From contig NZ_MAUJ01000001.1 in assembly GCF_001696455.1 (NCBI RefSeq), positions 1,674,001 through 1,738,000 of the forward strand: 64,000 bases of DNA. Direction: 5' to 3'. The notes under the pieces were generated by a model. The model was not told the DNA's origin and searched no databases. It was given only the letters and a program-made list of their open reading frames with translations. The position numbers and the translations under genes are program-made. Source of the DNA: Pseudoalteromonas luteoviolacea (GTDB lineage Bacteria > Pseudomonadota > Gammaproteobacteria > Enterobacterales > Alteromonadaceae). Below, piece after piece: positions 26,797 to 35,089 of this stretch (the stretch's first letter is position 1; each line of letters starts with the position of its first letter).

Positions 26797-27020
26797 TTAA
26801 ATCTCACTTCTCGTTAAGCTGCTCATGTCAGTATTTATTTAACGCCGGCTGTTACAAAGACAAACTCAGTTTGTAGTACGCTATCAAGGCGTTTTGAAAT
26901 CTGTGATTAGACTAACGGCTAACTGCACAAAAGAATAATTATAATCTTTGGCTAGGGTTGCAAAATTTTGGAATAACAAAACTAAACAGTACAAATTAAG
27001 CCCTGCTAAGGCTCAATTAT

Positions 27021-27902
27021 TTAAACAGTATATTGATTGAGTATGTCGATAAACTTTTTAACTGTTGGCGCATAAATGGTCTCAGGGCGTGTAATACAGT
27101 AGGCTCGCCAAGGTATCTCAGCTTCGATCTTAACTTCGACCAAGTCTCCGTTGGACAGTTCGTTAGAAAACAACTCTCTAGGCCCCCCTGTGTAATGTTC
27201 TGACATCATCACAATGGACTTGGAAATATGATAGTTATCACAGGTAATATTGAGTGGTAAGGACATCCCATGGCTTGTTAAAAAGTCCGCTATGGGTTTA
27301 TTCATTGCAGGACCTATGACTGGGTATTTATTTAGATCGGCAATACTGACCGGGCCTCTGCTTTTTAAAATTGGATGTCCGGCCCTCACCACAAAAATCA
27401 ATGATTCATTTTTAACTTCGGTAATGACCCACTCTTGTGGTAGTTCTCCCCGCACAAATGGGCCAATGGCAATGTCCAAATCACCGTCCAGAATGCCTTG
27501 TTGTAACTTATCAGGCAGCGCGACCTGGAACGAAATCTCAACATTATTTGAATCTTCAACAAAATCCATCAACACTTTCGGAAAGAACAACTGTTCAATG
27601 ATCGGGCTTACTCCGATATTCAGTGTTCCACCCTCTAAATTAGACAGTAGCTCAACATGGCGACACATCGCGTCCAGCTTCGATTGTATTTGCTTCCCAT
27701 TGCTGATGAGGTAGTTTGTGACATCGGTGGGTTTCATGCCGGTGCTATTGCGATGAAACAGCTCAACTTTTAATACTTGCTCCAGCCGAGAAATACGTTT
27801 GCTCAATGTGGGTTGAGACATAAATAACTTCTCAGCTGCCTTATTGATACTTCCGGTCTCAGAAATTGTGCTAAGTATATGAATATCAGATACATCTAAC
27901 AT
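27021..27902 (-). CDS. LysR-family transcriptional regulator
   Basis: The start chosen is the ATG at 27902 (MLDVSDIHILSTISETGSIN), which gives 293 residues. The open frame runs 30 codons further upstream to 27992, but that part is basic and unlike the family. The winged helix includes INKAAEKLFMSQPTLSKRISRLE. It lies upstream of the aldehyde dehydrogenase gene in the same direction, its most likely target. Confidence 0.88.
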   Translation of the reverse strand: MLDVSDIHILSTISETGSINKAAEKLFMSQPTLSKRISRLEQVLKVELFHRNSTGMKPTDVTNYLISNGKQIQSKLDAMCRHVELLSNLEGGTLNIGVSPIIEQLFFPKVLMDFVEDSNNVEISFQVALPDKLQQGILDGDLDIAIGPFVRGELPQEWVITEVKNESLIFVVRAGHPILKSRGPVSIADLNKYPVIGPAMNKPIADFLTSHGMSLPLNITCDNYHISKSIVMMSEHYTGGPRELFSNELSNGDLVEVKIEAEIPWRAYCITRPETIYAPTVKKFIDILNQYTV

Positions 27903-28335
27903 AAGAACAGATTCTGCATTTTTCTTCGCGATGCGTTTAAATATATGCCCTTTCTTGTTGTATTCAAAGACTTTTGTTTTAGATAGTGTCATTTTAAAGT
28001 TCGCTTATTCATTACCCATTCGCAGTACAAATCACCCATTTAGACTGACCATTTACCTTATTCCCTTTCCCTGATGAGCCGCACTTCATCACTTTTAGGC
28101 TAACACTCACTCAAAACTCTCAGCTAATGAAGAGTTTTCGCTAGAGAGTTCAAAAACTTGAATAACAAATCGGTGGTCGTTATTCATTTTTTTATAGCGG
28201 GTCGTAAAAGCATTCAGCGCGAGCGCCGCGCAAAAGGAATAAAGTGCGCATTTAGAAAAGGCTGCAACTTGGGACGAAAGTCGCTTAGCAGCAAGTGCTA
28301 AGCATTAACTGATTTAACCAATTTGGAGGTAAATC
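27903..28335 (+). other. Long leader/intergenic region with stable hairpins before the PAS stump
   Basis: This stretch of about 430 bp has no gene. The part from about 28190 is GC-rich and structured: a GCGCG/CGCGC-rich segment near 28220, a GAC-GAAA-GTC tetraloop hairpin near 28275 and GCTTAGCA-GCAAG-TGCTAAGC (about 28284-28304). This looks like a structured RNA leader in front of a short PAS-encoding frame, but no known riboswitch consensus could be matched by eye. Confidence 0.45.
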
Positions 28336-28476
28336 ATGAGAAACCGAACCGTGACTCAAAACGAATTTGAAATTGCTGAGGGAATTAAACTTATTTCTTC
28401 AACAAACACGCGTGGTGTTATCACTCACTGTAATGATGAGTTCGTCGAAGTAAGTGAGTTTGCAAAGAAGAATTAA
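28336..28476 (+). pseudogene. PAS-domain stump of an aerotaxis (Aer-like) receptor
   Basis: This 46-codon frame has a strong GGAGGT ribosome binding site. Its protein (MRNRTVTQNEFEIAEG, then LISSTNTRGVITHCNDEF) matches the start of Aer-type PAS domains, which normally continue into a membrane anchor and a methyl-accepting chemotaxis domain. Here the frame stops inside the first PAS sheet and nothing similar follows. It is most likely a truncated receptor gene that kept its leader and start; a functional micro-PAS protein is the alternative. Confidence 0.7.
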
Positions 28477-28660
28477 TTAGCCACAATCACACTAGTATCA
28501 CTTTCATTTAAAGGTTTTCATTGATTAGAGCAGTCAGCCATTTGTGGTAACTTTAATTATTAGCCTAAAACTAATAATTAAATAGCTTTTACTCATCTAA
28601 TGCATAGCCGTGCGCTCACTTATACTGCGGCTTCTTTTTACACATTTGCAAGGGGTATCA

Positions 28661-29686
28661 ATGCTCAAACATGTTGTGCGTATTTCAACTTTGGTTGCCA
28701 CTTTAGTGATTGGTCATGTGCACGCCAATCCATTGCCATCGTTGCATCAAGCTGTCATTGCAGGCGACTTACAAAAAGTGAAAAAACTTGTCGAAAGTGG
28801 CGCAGATGTAAACCAATTAGACAGTGCAATGGGCAATTCCCCTCTGCATATTGCCGCCCAAACAGATCATGACGACATCTTGAAGTATTTGTTAGATAGA
28901 GGCGCATTTATCAACCTACAGGCCCCTCGCTCTGGATTTACCCCCTTGATGGTTGCGGCCTGGTATTCTAAAGAAGCGAATATCGAGCTTTTATTTCAAT
29001 ACCCAGAGTTAAATATCAATCTCAAAACACGCACAGGCACAACTGCGGCAGACATGATTGGAGGATGGGACAAACATATCGAGCCCCATGAGGCCAAGCT
29101 GTATAACGCTTTGAGCGAGCTGTTCAATCAAAAACATGCTGAATTAAAGCATGCGCTAGCCAAACAAAAGATTTTAAACGTGGTGGAAGACTCGCTTCTC
29201 AGTGAAGCACAAAAAATAAAGCGCATCTCGTTGCTCATAGATTATGGACAAGATGTCAATCAGCGCAGACCTGTATACTCTAGCCCCAATGACTGGCACA
29301 CACCTTTGCTTGTCGCAGCCAGAGACGGTTATCCAAAAATCGTTAAACTGCTGTTAGATAATGGCGCAGATCAAACGATTCCGGGCTATCCGATGAACGC
29401 GATCGCTTTTCATAAAGCCGGATATATGGGACACCCCGAAATTGTTGAGTTACTGCTCAATGCACCAAAAGCCAAAGAAGTACTCAATGCACAAGGGCCA
29501 AATAATGGCTATACCCCACTTCATGATGCAATTTGGCATGGTAACACAGCAGCCGCCAAAGCATTTTTGCAAGGGGGAGCGACAACGCATTTAACGACCT
29601 ACGAAAGTGATACGCCGCTAGAACTGGCCAAGCGATATCAATATCGCGATATCATCCAGCTTTTGCAAAACAAGTCAGCACTGTAA
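28661..29686 (+). CDS. Secreted ankyrin-repeat protein
   Basis: The start at ATG 28661 follows AAGGGG and gives a clean signal peptide (MLKHVVRISTLVATLVIGHV, cleavage near VHA); the longer frame from 28610 lacks this. About 341 residues. Ankyrin repeats are visible from about 30 to the end, for example MGNSPLHIAAQTDHDDILKY and GYTPLHDAIWHGNTAAAKAF. Exported ankyrin proteins act as protein-interaction scaffolds. A terminator follows. Confidence 0.9.
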   Translation: MLKHVVRISTLVATLVIGHVHANPLPSLHQAVIAGDLQKVKKLVESGADVNQLDSAMGNSPLHIAAQTDHDDILKYLLDRGAFINLQAPRSGFTPLMVAAWYSKEANIELLFQYPELNINLKTRTGTTAADMIGGWDKHIEPHEAKLYNALSELFNQKHAELKHALAKQKILNVVEDSLLSEAQKIKRISLLIDYGQDVNQRRPVYSSPNDWHTPLLVAARDGYPKIVKLLLDNGADQTIPGYPMNAIAFHKAGYMGHPEIVELLLNAPKAKEVLNAQGPNNGYTPLHDAIWHGNTAAAKAFLQGGATTHLTTYESDTPLELAKRYQYRDIIQLLQNKSAL

Positions 29687-29709
29687 TACCTATCAAGGCA
29701 GAGAATACC

Positions 29710-29730
29710 GCCCGATAAACATCGGGCTTT
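29710..29730 (+). terminator. Intrinsic terminator
   Basis: GCCCGAT-AAAC-ATCGGGC followed by TTT, 23 bp after the ankyrin gene stop and between convergent genes. Confidence 0.8.
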
Positions 29731-29742
29731 ACTGAGTGTTAG

Positions 29743-30351
29743 TTAGCCATAAGCCCGCGCTTTTTGGTATGCACTACGCCCTTGCACCTCTGCTAAATAA
29801 CGTGAAATATGCGGCCTACTTTCAATTAGGCCGACACTTAGCGCGATTTCCAATAAAACAGTCATCATAATGTCAGCAGCACTGAACTGCTCGCCAGCAA
29901 AATAGCGCTGTTTTGATAAGGTTGCATCGATAAACGACAAGTCCAGGTTGAGTTCTTTTGCGATATAACCATCCATCGCTTGCGAACCATCTCGCGACTC
30001 CATCTGCATCAACAAGCTGGCGATCACAGGCAGCGCCAATGACCCTTCTGCAAAATGGCTCCATTCAAGGTATTGGTAGTATGCGCGAGTTCCTTTTTCA
30101 GGGCGCAGGTCACTTTCCTTGGCTTGATCCAATATGTATTCCACAATCGCACCAGATTCGCATATTTTAAGGCCTTTGTGCTCGATAATCGGGGCTTTAC
30201 TGAGCGGGTGTACTAGACCTAGACTAGCAGGCGCAAGACGGGTTTGCTCATCACGCAGGTGATGCTCAACCTGATAGTCCATTTGCAGCTCTTCCAACAA
30301 CCAGAGTATCCGCGTGGAGCGAGATTGGTTTAAATGATGTACTTTGATCAT
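29743..30351 (-). CDS. Glutathione S-transferase
   Basis: The 202-residue protein has a thioredoxin-fold N-terminal domain (1-80) with the cis-Pro/ESGAI segment (KAPIIEHKGLKICESGAIVE) and an all-helical C-terminal domain with FAGEQFSAADIMM. It conjugates glutathione to electrophiles in the cytoplasm. The start overlaps the stop of the CurA-like gene by 4 bp, so it belongs to a three-gene detoxification operon. Confidence 0.92.
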   Translation of the reverse strand: MIKVHHLNQSRSTRILWLLEELQMDYQVEHHLRDEQTRLAPASLGLVHPLSKAPIIEHKGLKICESGAIVEYILDQAKESDLRPEKGTRAYYQYLEWSHFAEGSLALPVIASLLMQMESRDGSQAMDGYIAKELNLDLSFIDATLSKQRYFAGEQFSAADIMMTVLLEIALSVGLIESRPHISRYLAEVQGRSAYQKARAYG

Positions 30352-31406
30352 AACTTAGCCCCAAGATCTAATTGCTCAGGGCCAACTTGCACAACTAGCT
30401 TGCCAAAGTTCTTACCTTGTAACAATCCGATAAATGCAGTGACCGCCTGCTCAAGCCCCGTGACGGTGTCTTCTTTATATTTGATTTGGCCAGACAATAG
30501 CCAAGGCACCATAGCATCTTGAAACTCTTTATAGCGGTGGCCGTAATCATCAAACACGATAAAACCCTGCATTTTAATTCTTTTGACTAACATATTGCCC
30601 ATTAGCAAACCCATTTGATCGGGGCCTGCGGGTAACTCCGTCGCATTATACTGAGATATCAAGCCGCACAGGGGAACCCGTGCTTTGGTATTCAGTAACG
30701 GTAATACCGCATCAAAAACTTTGCCTCCGACATTTTCATAATAAATATCAATGCCATCGGGGCAAGCTTGTACAAGCTGTTCATCTAAATCTGTAGCGCG
30801 ATGATCAATGCAAGCATCAAAGCCAAGCTCGTGAACTGCGTAGTCACACTTTTCTTGACCACCTGCGATACCCACGACCTTACAGCCTTTAAGCTTAGCT
30901 ATCTGACCCACTAAACTGCCTACAGCACCCGTCGCCGCTGCCACAACTAATGTCTCACCAGCCTGAGGCTTGCCAATGTCTAGCAATCCCATGTAAGCCG
31001 TAAGACCTGGCATACCCAACACGCCTAATCCATACGATGGATTTTGCATCGTTTTATCAAGCTTGATCACCCCAACGCCATCAGACACACAATAATCTTG
31101 CCAGCCACCAAATGCGACAACCAAATCACCTTGTTCAAAATCAGCATGATTTGATATTTCCACTTGGCAGATACTGCCTCCTACCATCACTTCCCCAAGT
31201 CCAACGGGGTCTGCATATGACTTAGCATCATTCATTCGGCCACGCATATATGGGTCTAATGATAGATAGCGTGTTCTTAACAACATTTCACCATCAGCGG
31301 GGGTTGGTACAGGCGACTCCACCAGCTTAAAATCACTCTGTATTGGCGCTCCGTTTGGACGTGCCGCTAAAGTGATCTGACGATTAATATGGGTACTTTG
31401 ATTCAT
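30348..31406 (-). CDS. NADPH-dependent MDR oxidoreductase (CurA/leukotriene reductase-like)
   Basis: The 352-residue protein starts at ATG 31406 with AAAGG upstream; an in-frame TTG two codons earlier is weaker. The N-terminal pattern YLSLDPYMRGRM and the Rossmann motif AATGAVGSLVGQIAKL identify the family that includes E. coli CurA and alkenal/one reductases. These reduce C=C bonds of alpha,beta-unsaturated carbonyls. It is operonic with a GST and a DJ-1/PfpI-like gene. Confidence 0.9.
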   Translation of the reverse strand: MNQSTHINRQITLAARPNGAPIQSDFKLVESPVPTPADGEMLLRTRYLSLDPYMRGRMNDAKSYADPVGLGEVMVGGSICQVEISNHADFEQGDLVVAFGGWQDYCVSDGVGVIKLDKTMQNPSYGLGVLGMPGLTAYMGLLDIGKPQAGETLVVAAATGAVGSLVGQIAKLKGCKVVGIAGGQEKCDYAVHELGFDACIDHRATDLDEQLVQACPDGIDIYYENVGGKVFDAVLPLLNTKARVPLCGLISQYNATELPAGPDQMGLLMGNMLVKRIKMQGFIVFDDYGHRYKEFQDAMVPWLLSGQIKYKEDTVTGLEQAVTAFIGLLQGKNFGKLVVQVGPEQLDLGAKL

Positions 31407-31443
31407 TATCAAACCTTTATTCCTTTTCGCTCAAAAGTCTTTA

Positions 31444-32118
31444 TTACTTAGCCAGTTGCTTTACTAACGCCTCGCCTACGGCGTGCGCACTTGCAGGGTT
31501 TTGACCTGTAATAAGCCGTTCATCCACAATCACCAGCTCATTCCATGGCTGTACCTTGCTATATTTGGCTGCTTTTCTGGCCAAAGCTTCTTCTAACAGG
31601 AATGGAATGTCATTGATGGTGCCAAAGTCGACTTCTTCTTCTCGCGTGAATGCGGTCACTGATTTGCTCGCAAGTAAAGGCTCGCCTGAACTGAGCGTAA
31701 TTGGCAACAAGGCGGCTGGACCATGACAAACCGCAGCGATAATACCGCCTGACTCGTAGTGCCTAGCTGCCAGTGTGCCAACCTCTTCATTGCTTGCCAA
31801 ATCTGACAACAAGCCAAAACCGCCAGGATAAAAAATAGCGTCATACTCATCCATATTCACTTGCGAAAGCGGTACTGTGTTGTTGACCTGAGTTTGAAAA
31901 GATTCATCGCCCAATATCTGATTATTTACAGCATCTTCTGCGATATCCGTACCATACAGTGGTGCTTTACCGCCATTAATTGAGGCAATATCAAATGCGA
32001 TATTATGTGCGTTTAACACATGTATTACGTGTGTCAGCTCAGGTGCATAGGTACCATTTGCTTGATCTGTACTGCCTAACGTTGCGTGATTTGTTACAGG
32101 GATAAGTACTTTTTTCAT
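31444..32118 (-). CDS. DJ-1/PfpI-family (class I amidotransferase-like) protein
   Basis: The 224-residue protein has the nucleophile elbow AAVCHGPAAL (Cys about 138) and an upstream acidic residue in YPGGFG, typical of DJ-1/Hsp31-type glyoxalase III or deglycase enzymes. The start at ATG 32118 follows AAGGT. It is first gene of the operon with CurA-like and GST genes and divergent from a LysR gene, which fits reactive-carbonyl defence. Confidence 0.9.
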   Translation of the reverse strand: MKKVLIPVTNHATLGSTDQANGTYAPELTHVIHVLNAHNIAFDIASINGGKAPLYGTDIAEDAVNNQILGDESFQTQVNNTVPLSQVNMDEYDAIFYPGGFGLLSDLASNEEVGTLAARHYESGGIIAAVCHGPAALLPITLSSGEPLLASKSVTAFTREEEVDFGTINDIPFLLEEALARKAAKYSKVQPWNELVIVDERLITGQNPASAHAVGEALVKQLAK

Positions 32119-32290
32119 GATCAATACCTTAAGTAAATGTTGTCTGTGAGGTTGTGTAATTCAACTCTATATTGTTACCGCATGAATGATAATTATCTAA
32201 ATCTGTGAATCTCTTTTGCTATTTAGCAATAATAAGCGTTAAATGTTGGCATATACGATATCGCCTTTAGATAGATTGTAGAGGAACTAG

Positions 32291-33169
32291 ATGGATAGCT
32301 TTGATGGTATTTTCGAATTTGTTGCAGTTGCTGAGAGCGGCGGGTTTTCGGCAGCCGCCAAAAAACTGGGCTGCTCTACTAGCCATATCAGTCGACAAGT
32401 TGCGCGCTTGGAAAAGCGCACGGGCAGTATCTTGCTGGCGCGAACCACCCGCCAAATCAACCTCACAGAAAACGGTGCTTTTTACTATCAGCAATGTAAG
32501 CAACTCGTCGCTGGATTACAACAGGCCAACGAACAGTTAAACCAGCAACAGTTTAATCTTAGTGGCACGCTTAGAGTCAGTGCGGCTGGTGCATTTGCTG
32601 AACGTTATATCGCACCCGCATTGATGGAATTTGCCAAACAGCACCCAGAATTAAATATTGAAATCGACTTCAACAGCCGCATGGTTAACTTTGTCGAAGA
32701 TGGCATCGATTTCGCGATTCGCTATGGTGAGCTCAATGACTCTAATCTCATTGCGCGCAGACTAATTAGCCGTTCAATGATGGTGGTTGCCGCGCCAAGT
32801 TACCTTGCAGCACATGGCACCCCCAACCACCCTAATCAACTTAAAAGTCATCGCTGTATTATTGCAAATAATGATCACTGGACATTCAATATTGATGGCA
32901 CAAAGCAAAGCATTAAGGTAACCGGTAACTGGCGCAGCAACAATGCCAATGTCGTGCTAGAAGCTTGTGAAAAAGGCCTTGGTATTGCTTACATGCCGCA
33001 AAGTACTTTTACTGAATCACTCGCACAAAAAACCCTAGTGCCAATTTTAGAGCCCTATTGTATCAGTGGCGCAACAAGCTGGATTGTTTATCAAAATAAG
33101 CAATTTATGCCTCTGCGTGCGAGGCTCGCAATTGATTTTTTACTGGCTCAGTTTGATGATTGGAAATAA
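32291..33169 (+). CDS. LysR-family transcriptional regulator
   Basis: The 292-residue protein has the typical helix-turn-helix (GGFSAAAKKLGCSTSHISRQV) and effector domain. It is divergent from the PfpI/CurA/GST operon across about 170 bp, so it probably controls carbonyl or electrophile detoxification. An AGAGGA ribosome binding site precedes the ATG. Confidence 0.92.
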   Translation: MDSFDGIFEFVAVAESGGFSAAAKKLGCSTSHISRQVARLEKRTGSILLARTTRQINLTENGAFYYQQCKQLVAGLQQANEQLNQQQFNLSGTLRVSAAGAFAERYIAPALMEFAKQHPELNIEIDFNSRMVNFVEDGIDFAIRYGELNDSNLIARRLISRSMMVVAAPSYLAAHGTPNHPNQLKSHRCIIANNDHWTFNIDGTKQSIKVTGNWRSNNANVVLEACEKGLGIAYMPQSTFTESLAQKTLVPILEPYCISGATSWIVYQNKQFMPLRARLAIDFLLAQFDDWK

Positions 33170-33182
33170 CATCTTAGCAAAG

Positions 33183-34055
33183 TCATTTACGTGAATGGCT
33201 ATCCAACCACTGCAATGGAATGTGCCAAAGGGAATGAGATTTTCGGCTAAAAAATTTCATATGGCCAATTTCTTTTAGACCATGCTCTTTCGGGTCTAGG
33301 GTCAATGTCTGCGCTTTTATGTTGGGGCTGACTGACATCATATCTCTGACATTTTTGTCATTTGCAATAAAATCATCCACGGCATTCACCCACAGAGCAG
33401 GCAAGGTCAGCTCTTCAAAATAGTGTTTATCAATGGTCTTGCCAAATGCGGTTTTGACATAGCCACCCCCATTGCACCATGTACGCCATTGGTGACCCAC
33501 TGCTGCAGGGAGTGGTTCACCCATCCCAAACCACTGTGACTTGGTATGCCCAAACAATAAATTAGAAAATGGAATAAACATGTTCATAAAAAAGTGAGAC
33601 TTAAACTGGTCTCGTATTTTCATATTCAACAACCGACCAGAAGAACTGGCAAAATTGAACATGGATGTCAGTTCTTTTGCATTAGGTGCTAGACCGATTA
33701 ACTGACCCCCAGCACTGTGCCCTATTAAATGATAGTTTGAATCAGGAAACGCTTTAATTAAGGCAGCGATGGCAGCTGGCTGGTCTAGCTGACCCCAACA
33801 TTGCAAGCTGGCTGGATGCTTGCCAACCTCCCCCTGCAAGGAGTCTCCAATACCGCGGTTGTCATAGCTCAAGACACCATAATCGTGACTCGCTAAAAAC
33901 TCACAAAATGCAGTATAGAACTGACGCTTAATCCCTGTTGCAGGACCTATTAAAACAGCCCCTTTTACATCATTGTTTGATTGGTAAACGGTCGCTGCTA
34001 ACGGGTAATTATCCTCACAAATAATTGTGATTTCTCTACTGGTTATATTTGGCAT
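33183..34055 (-). CDS. Alpha/beta hydrolase
   Basis: The 290-residue protein is an alpha/beta hydrolase with nucleophile elbow GHSAGG (Ser about 109). The oxyanion/cap region resembles the YheT/serine-aminopeptidase-like group. A late His in DPKEHG may complete the triad. It is cytoplasmic with no signal peptide. The substrate is unknown. It converges on the LysR gene. Confidence 0.85.
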   Translation of the reverse strand: MPNITSREITIICEDNYPLAATVYQSNNDVKGAVLIGPATGIKRQFYTAFCEFLASHDYGVLSYDNRGIGDSLQGEVGKHPASLQCWGQLDQPAAIAALIKAFPDSNYHLIGHSAGGQLIGLAPNAKELTSMFNFASSSGRLLNMKIRDQFKSHFFMNMFIPFSNLLFGHTKSQWFGMGEPLPAAVGHQWRTWCNGGGYVKTAFGKTIDKHYFEELTLPALWVNAVDDFIANDKNVRDMMSVSPNIKAQTLTLDPKEHGLKEIGHMKFFSRKSHSLWHIPLQWLDSHSRK

Positions 34056-34181
34056 AACGGCAAAAAATTAAGAGTGCATAACTTTTAGCTTACAAGTGGT
34101 AGAACCAGTTAGCAAGCAACGAACCCTGAATTTAGAGTAAAAACTCAATTCATAGAACTTCATACCCTTAATTTCATTTAC

Positions 34182-34252
34182 TTTCCATCACGGAAAATTA
34201 TAACTTGCCAAAGCGGAAAGTTATAAATTAGACTAAGTTTCCACCATGGAAA
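34182..34252 (+). promoter_or_regulatory. Paired operator palindromes upstream of the membrane/wHTH pair
   Basis: TTTCC-ATCAC-GGAAA (34182-34196) and TTTCC-ACCAT-GGAAA (34238-34252) flank a half site GGAAAGTT (34215-34222). The words CGGAAAATTATAA and CGGAAAGTTATAA also form a direct repeat 23 bp apart, about two helical turns. This is the layout expected for a dimeric winged-helix repressor, most likely the one encoded at 34743. Confidence 0.65.
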
Positions 34253-34269
34253 GTAAAAGGAAGTACCCA

Positions 34270-34740
34270 GTGAAAAACGATTTACCATCTCAGACAGAAG
34301 CAAAAGATGCACTTAACGCGGTGCACAATATTCAACAAAACCTGCTCATTGAATATTCACCGCCAGTTTGGTTGAGACTGATCATGAGTTTAAGTTATGG
34401 GGCGATATTCTTTGGTTATGGTATGACCGAGCACGAAAACAATTGGGCGCTGGCAATGATAGTTGGCGCAATCATCTTTACCTTATCTACTGCGCTTTAT
34501 TATTACTTATATAAAATACAAGGGATCAAAATCCGTATCATCCCTCGCTCTATTAAAGCTGAGAAAATAAATGCGTATGCAGCAATTGGGTTTGCAGCCC
34601 TTGGGTTTTTCAGCCGATTTTTACGCACCGACATAAGCCTTGATTGGGCGCCACACATTTGTGCCGCAACGGCTTCAATTGTCATGTTTTGGCTGCTTAT
34701 CAAGCTCCCTACAGGAGAAACCGTGGTAGAGGAAAAATAG
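34270..34740 (+). CDS. Small integral membrane protein
   Basis: The start chosen is GTG 34270 (MKNDLPSQTEAK), which has AAAGGAAG upstream. The ATG at 34246 lies inside the second operator palindrome and lacks a ribosome binding site. About 156 residues with four membrane helices. The family was not recognised. The next gene, a winged-helix regulator, begins 2 bp after its stop. Such pairs often sense membrane or drug stress, but this is inference. Confidence 0.75.
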   Translation: MKNDLPSQTEAKDALNAVHNIQQNLLIEYSPPVWLRLIMSLSYGAIFFGYGMTEHENNWALAMIVGAIIFTLSTALYYYLYKIQGIKIRIIPRSIKAEKINAYAAIGFAALGFFSRFLRTDISLDWAPHICAATASIVMFWLLIKLPTGETVVEEK

Positions 34741-34742
34741 AG

Positions 34743-35027
34743 ATGCCAGAGTTAGATCCCATTATTCATGCCCCAAATAGGTTACGCATTTGCGCAATGT
34801 TAGCGACCAGTGCTGAATTAGACTTTAGGCTCCTAAAAGAGCAACTAGATGTGAGTGACTCAGTACTTTCGAAACAACTCAAAGCATTGGAAGACGCCAA
34901 TTACATTGAAGCGAAAAAGCGCAGCTACAACGGTCGCCCACGTACTTGGGTATCATTAACAGACCTTGGTCAATTAGCATTTAATAATCATGTTGCGGCG
35001 CTAAAAAGTATTATCAATAGTGATTAG
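34743..35027 (+). CDS. Winged-helix transcriptional regulator (MarR/ArsR-like)
   Basis: The 94-residue protein starts at ATG 34743. The whole protein is a winged helix: NRLRICAMLATSAELDFRLL, recognition helix SDSVLSKQLKALEDANY, and a wing with KKRSYNGRPRTWVSL. It belongs to the short transcriptional regulators that resemble the DNA-binding half of MarR/PadR proteins. It is coupled to the membrane-protein gene and probably represses both through the palindromes upstream. Confidence 0.88.
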   Translation: MPELDPIIHAPNRLRICAMLATSAELDFRLLKEQLDVSDSVLSKQLKALEDANYIEAKKRSYNGRPRTWVSLTDLGQLAFNNHVAALKSIINSD

Positions 35028-35039
35028 ACCAAGGTGAAA

Positions 35040-35075
35040 ATGCGCCACATCTTTTTTAAACATTCAGTGGCGCAT
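35040..35075. terminator. Hairpin between convergent genes
   Basis: ATGCGCCAC pairs with GTGGCGCAT across an 18-nt loop that contains a T-run. It lies between the convergent winged-helix and PAN-RCC1 genes. Confidence 0.5.
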
Positions 35076-35089
35076 CGGTTTGCTAATGA

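Noticed and set aside
27250..27714. Plus-strand frame of 154 codons
   Set aside because: It is antisense to a LysR gene and has a composition typical of shadow frames.
28150..28335. c-di-GMP (GEMM) riboswitch upstream of the PAS stump
   Set aside because: A GGGACG block and a GAAA tetraloop are present, but the conserved order of the GEMM core could not be matched, so only a structured leader is reported.
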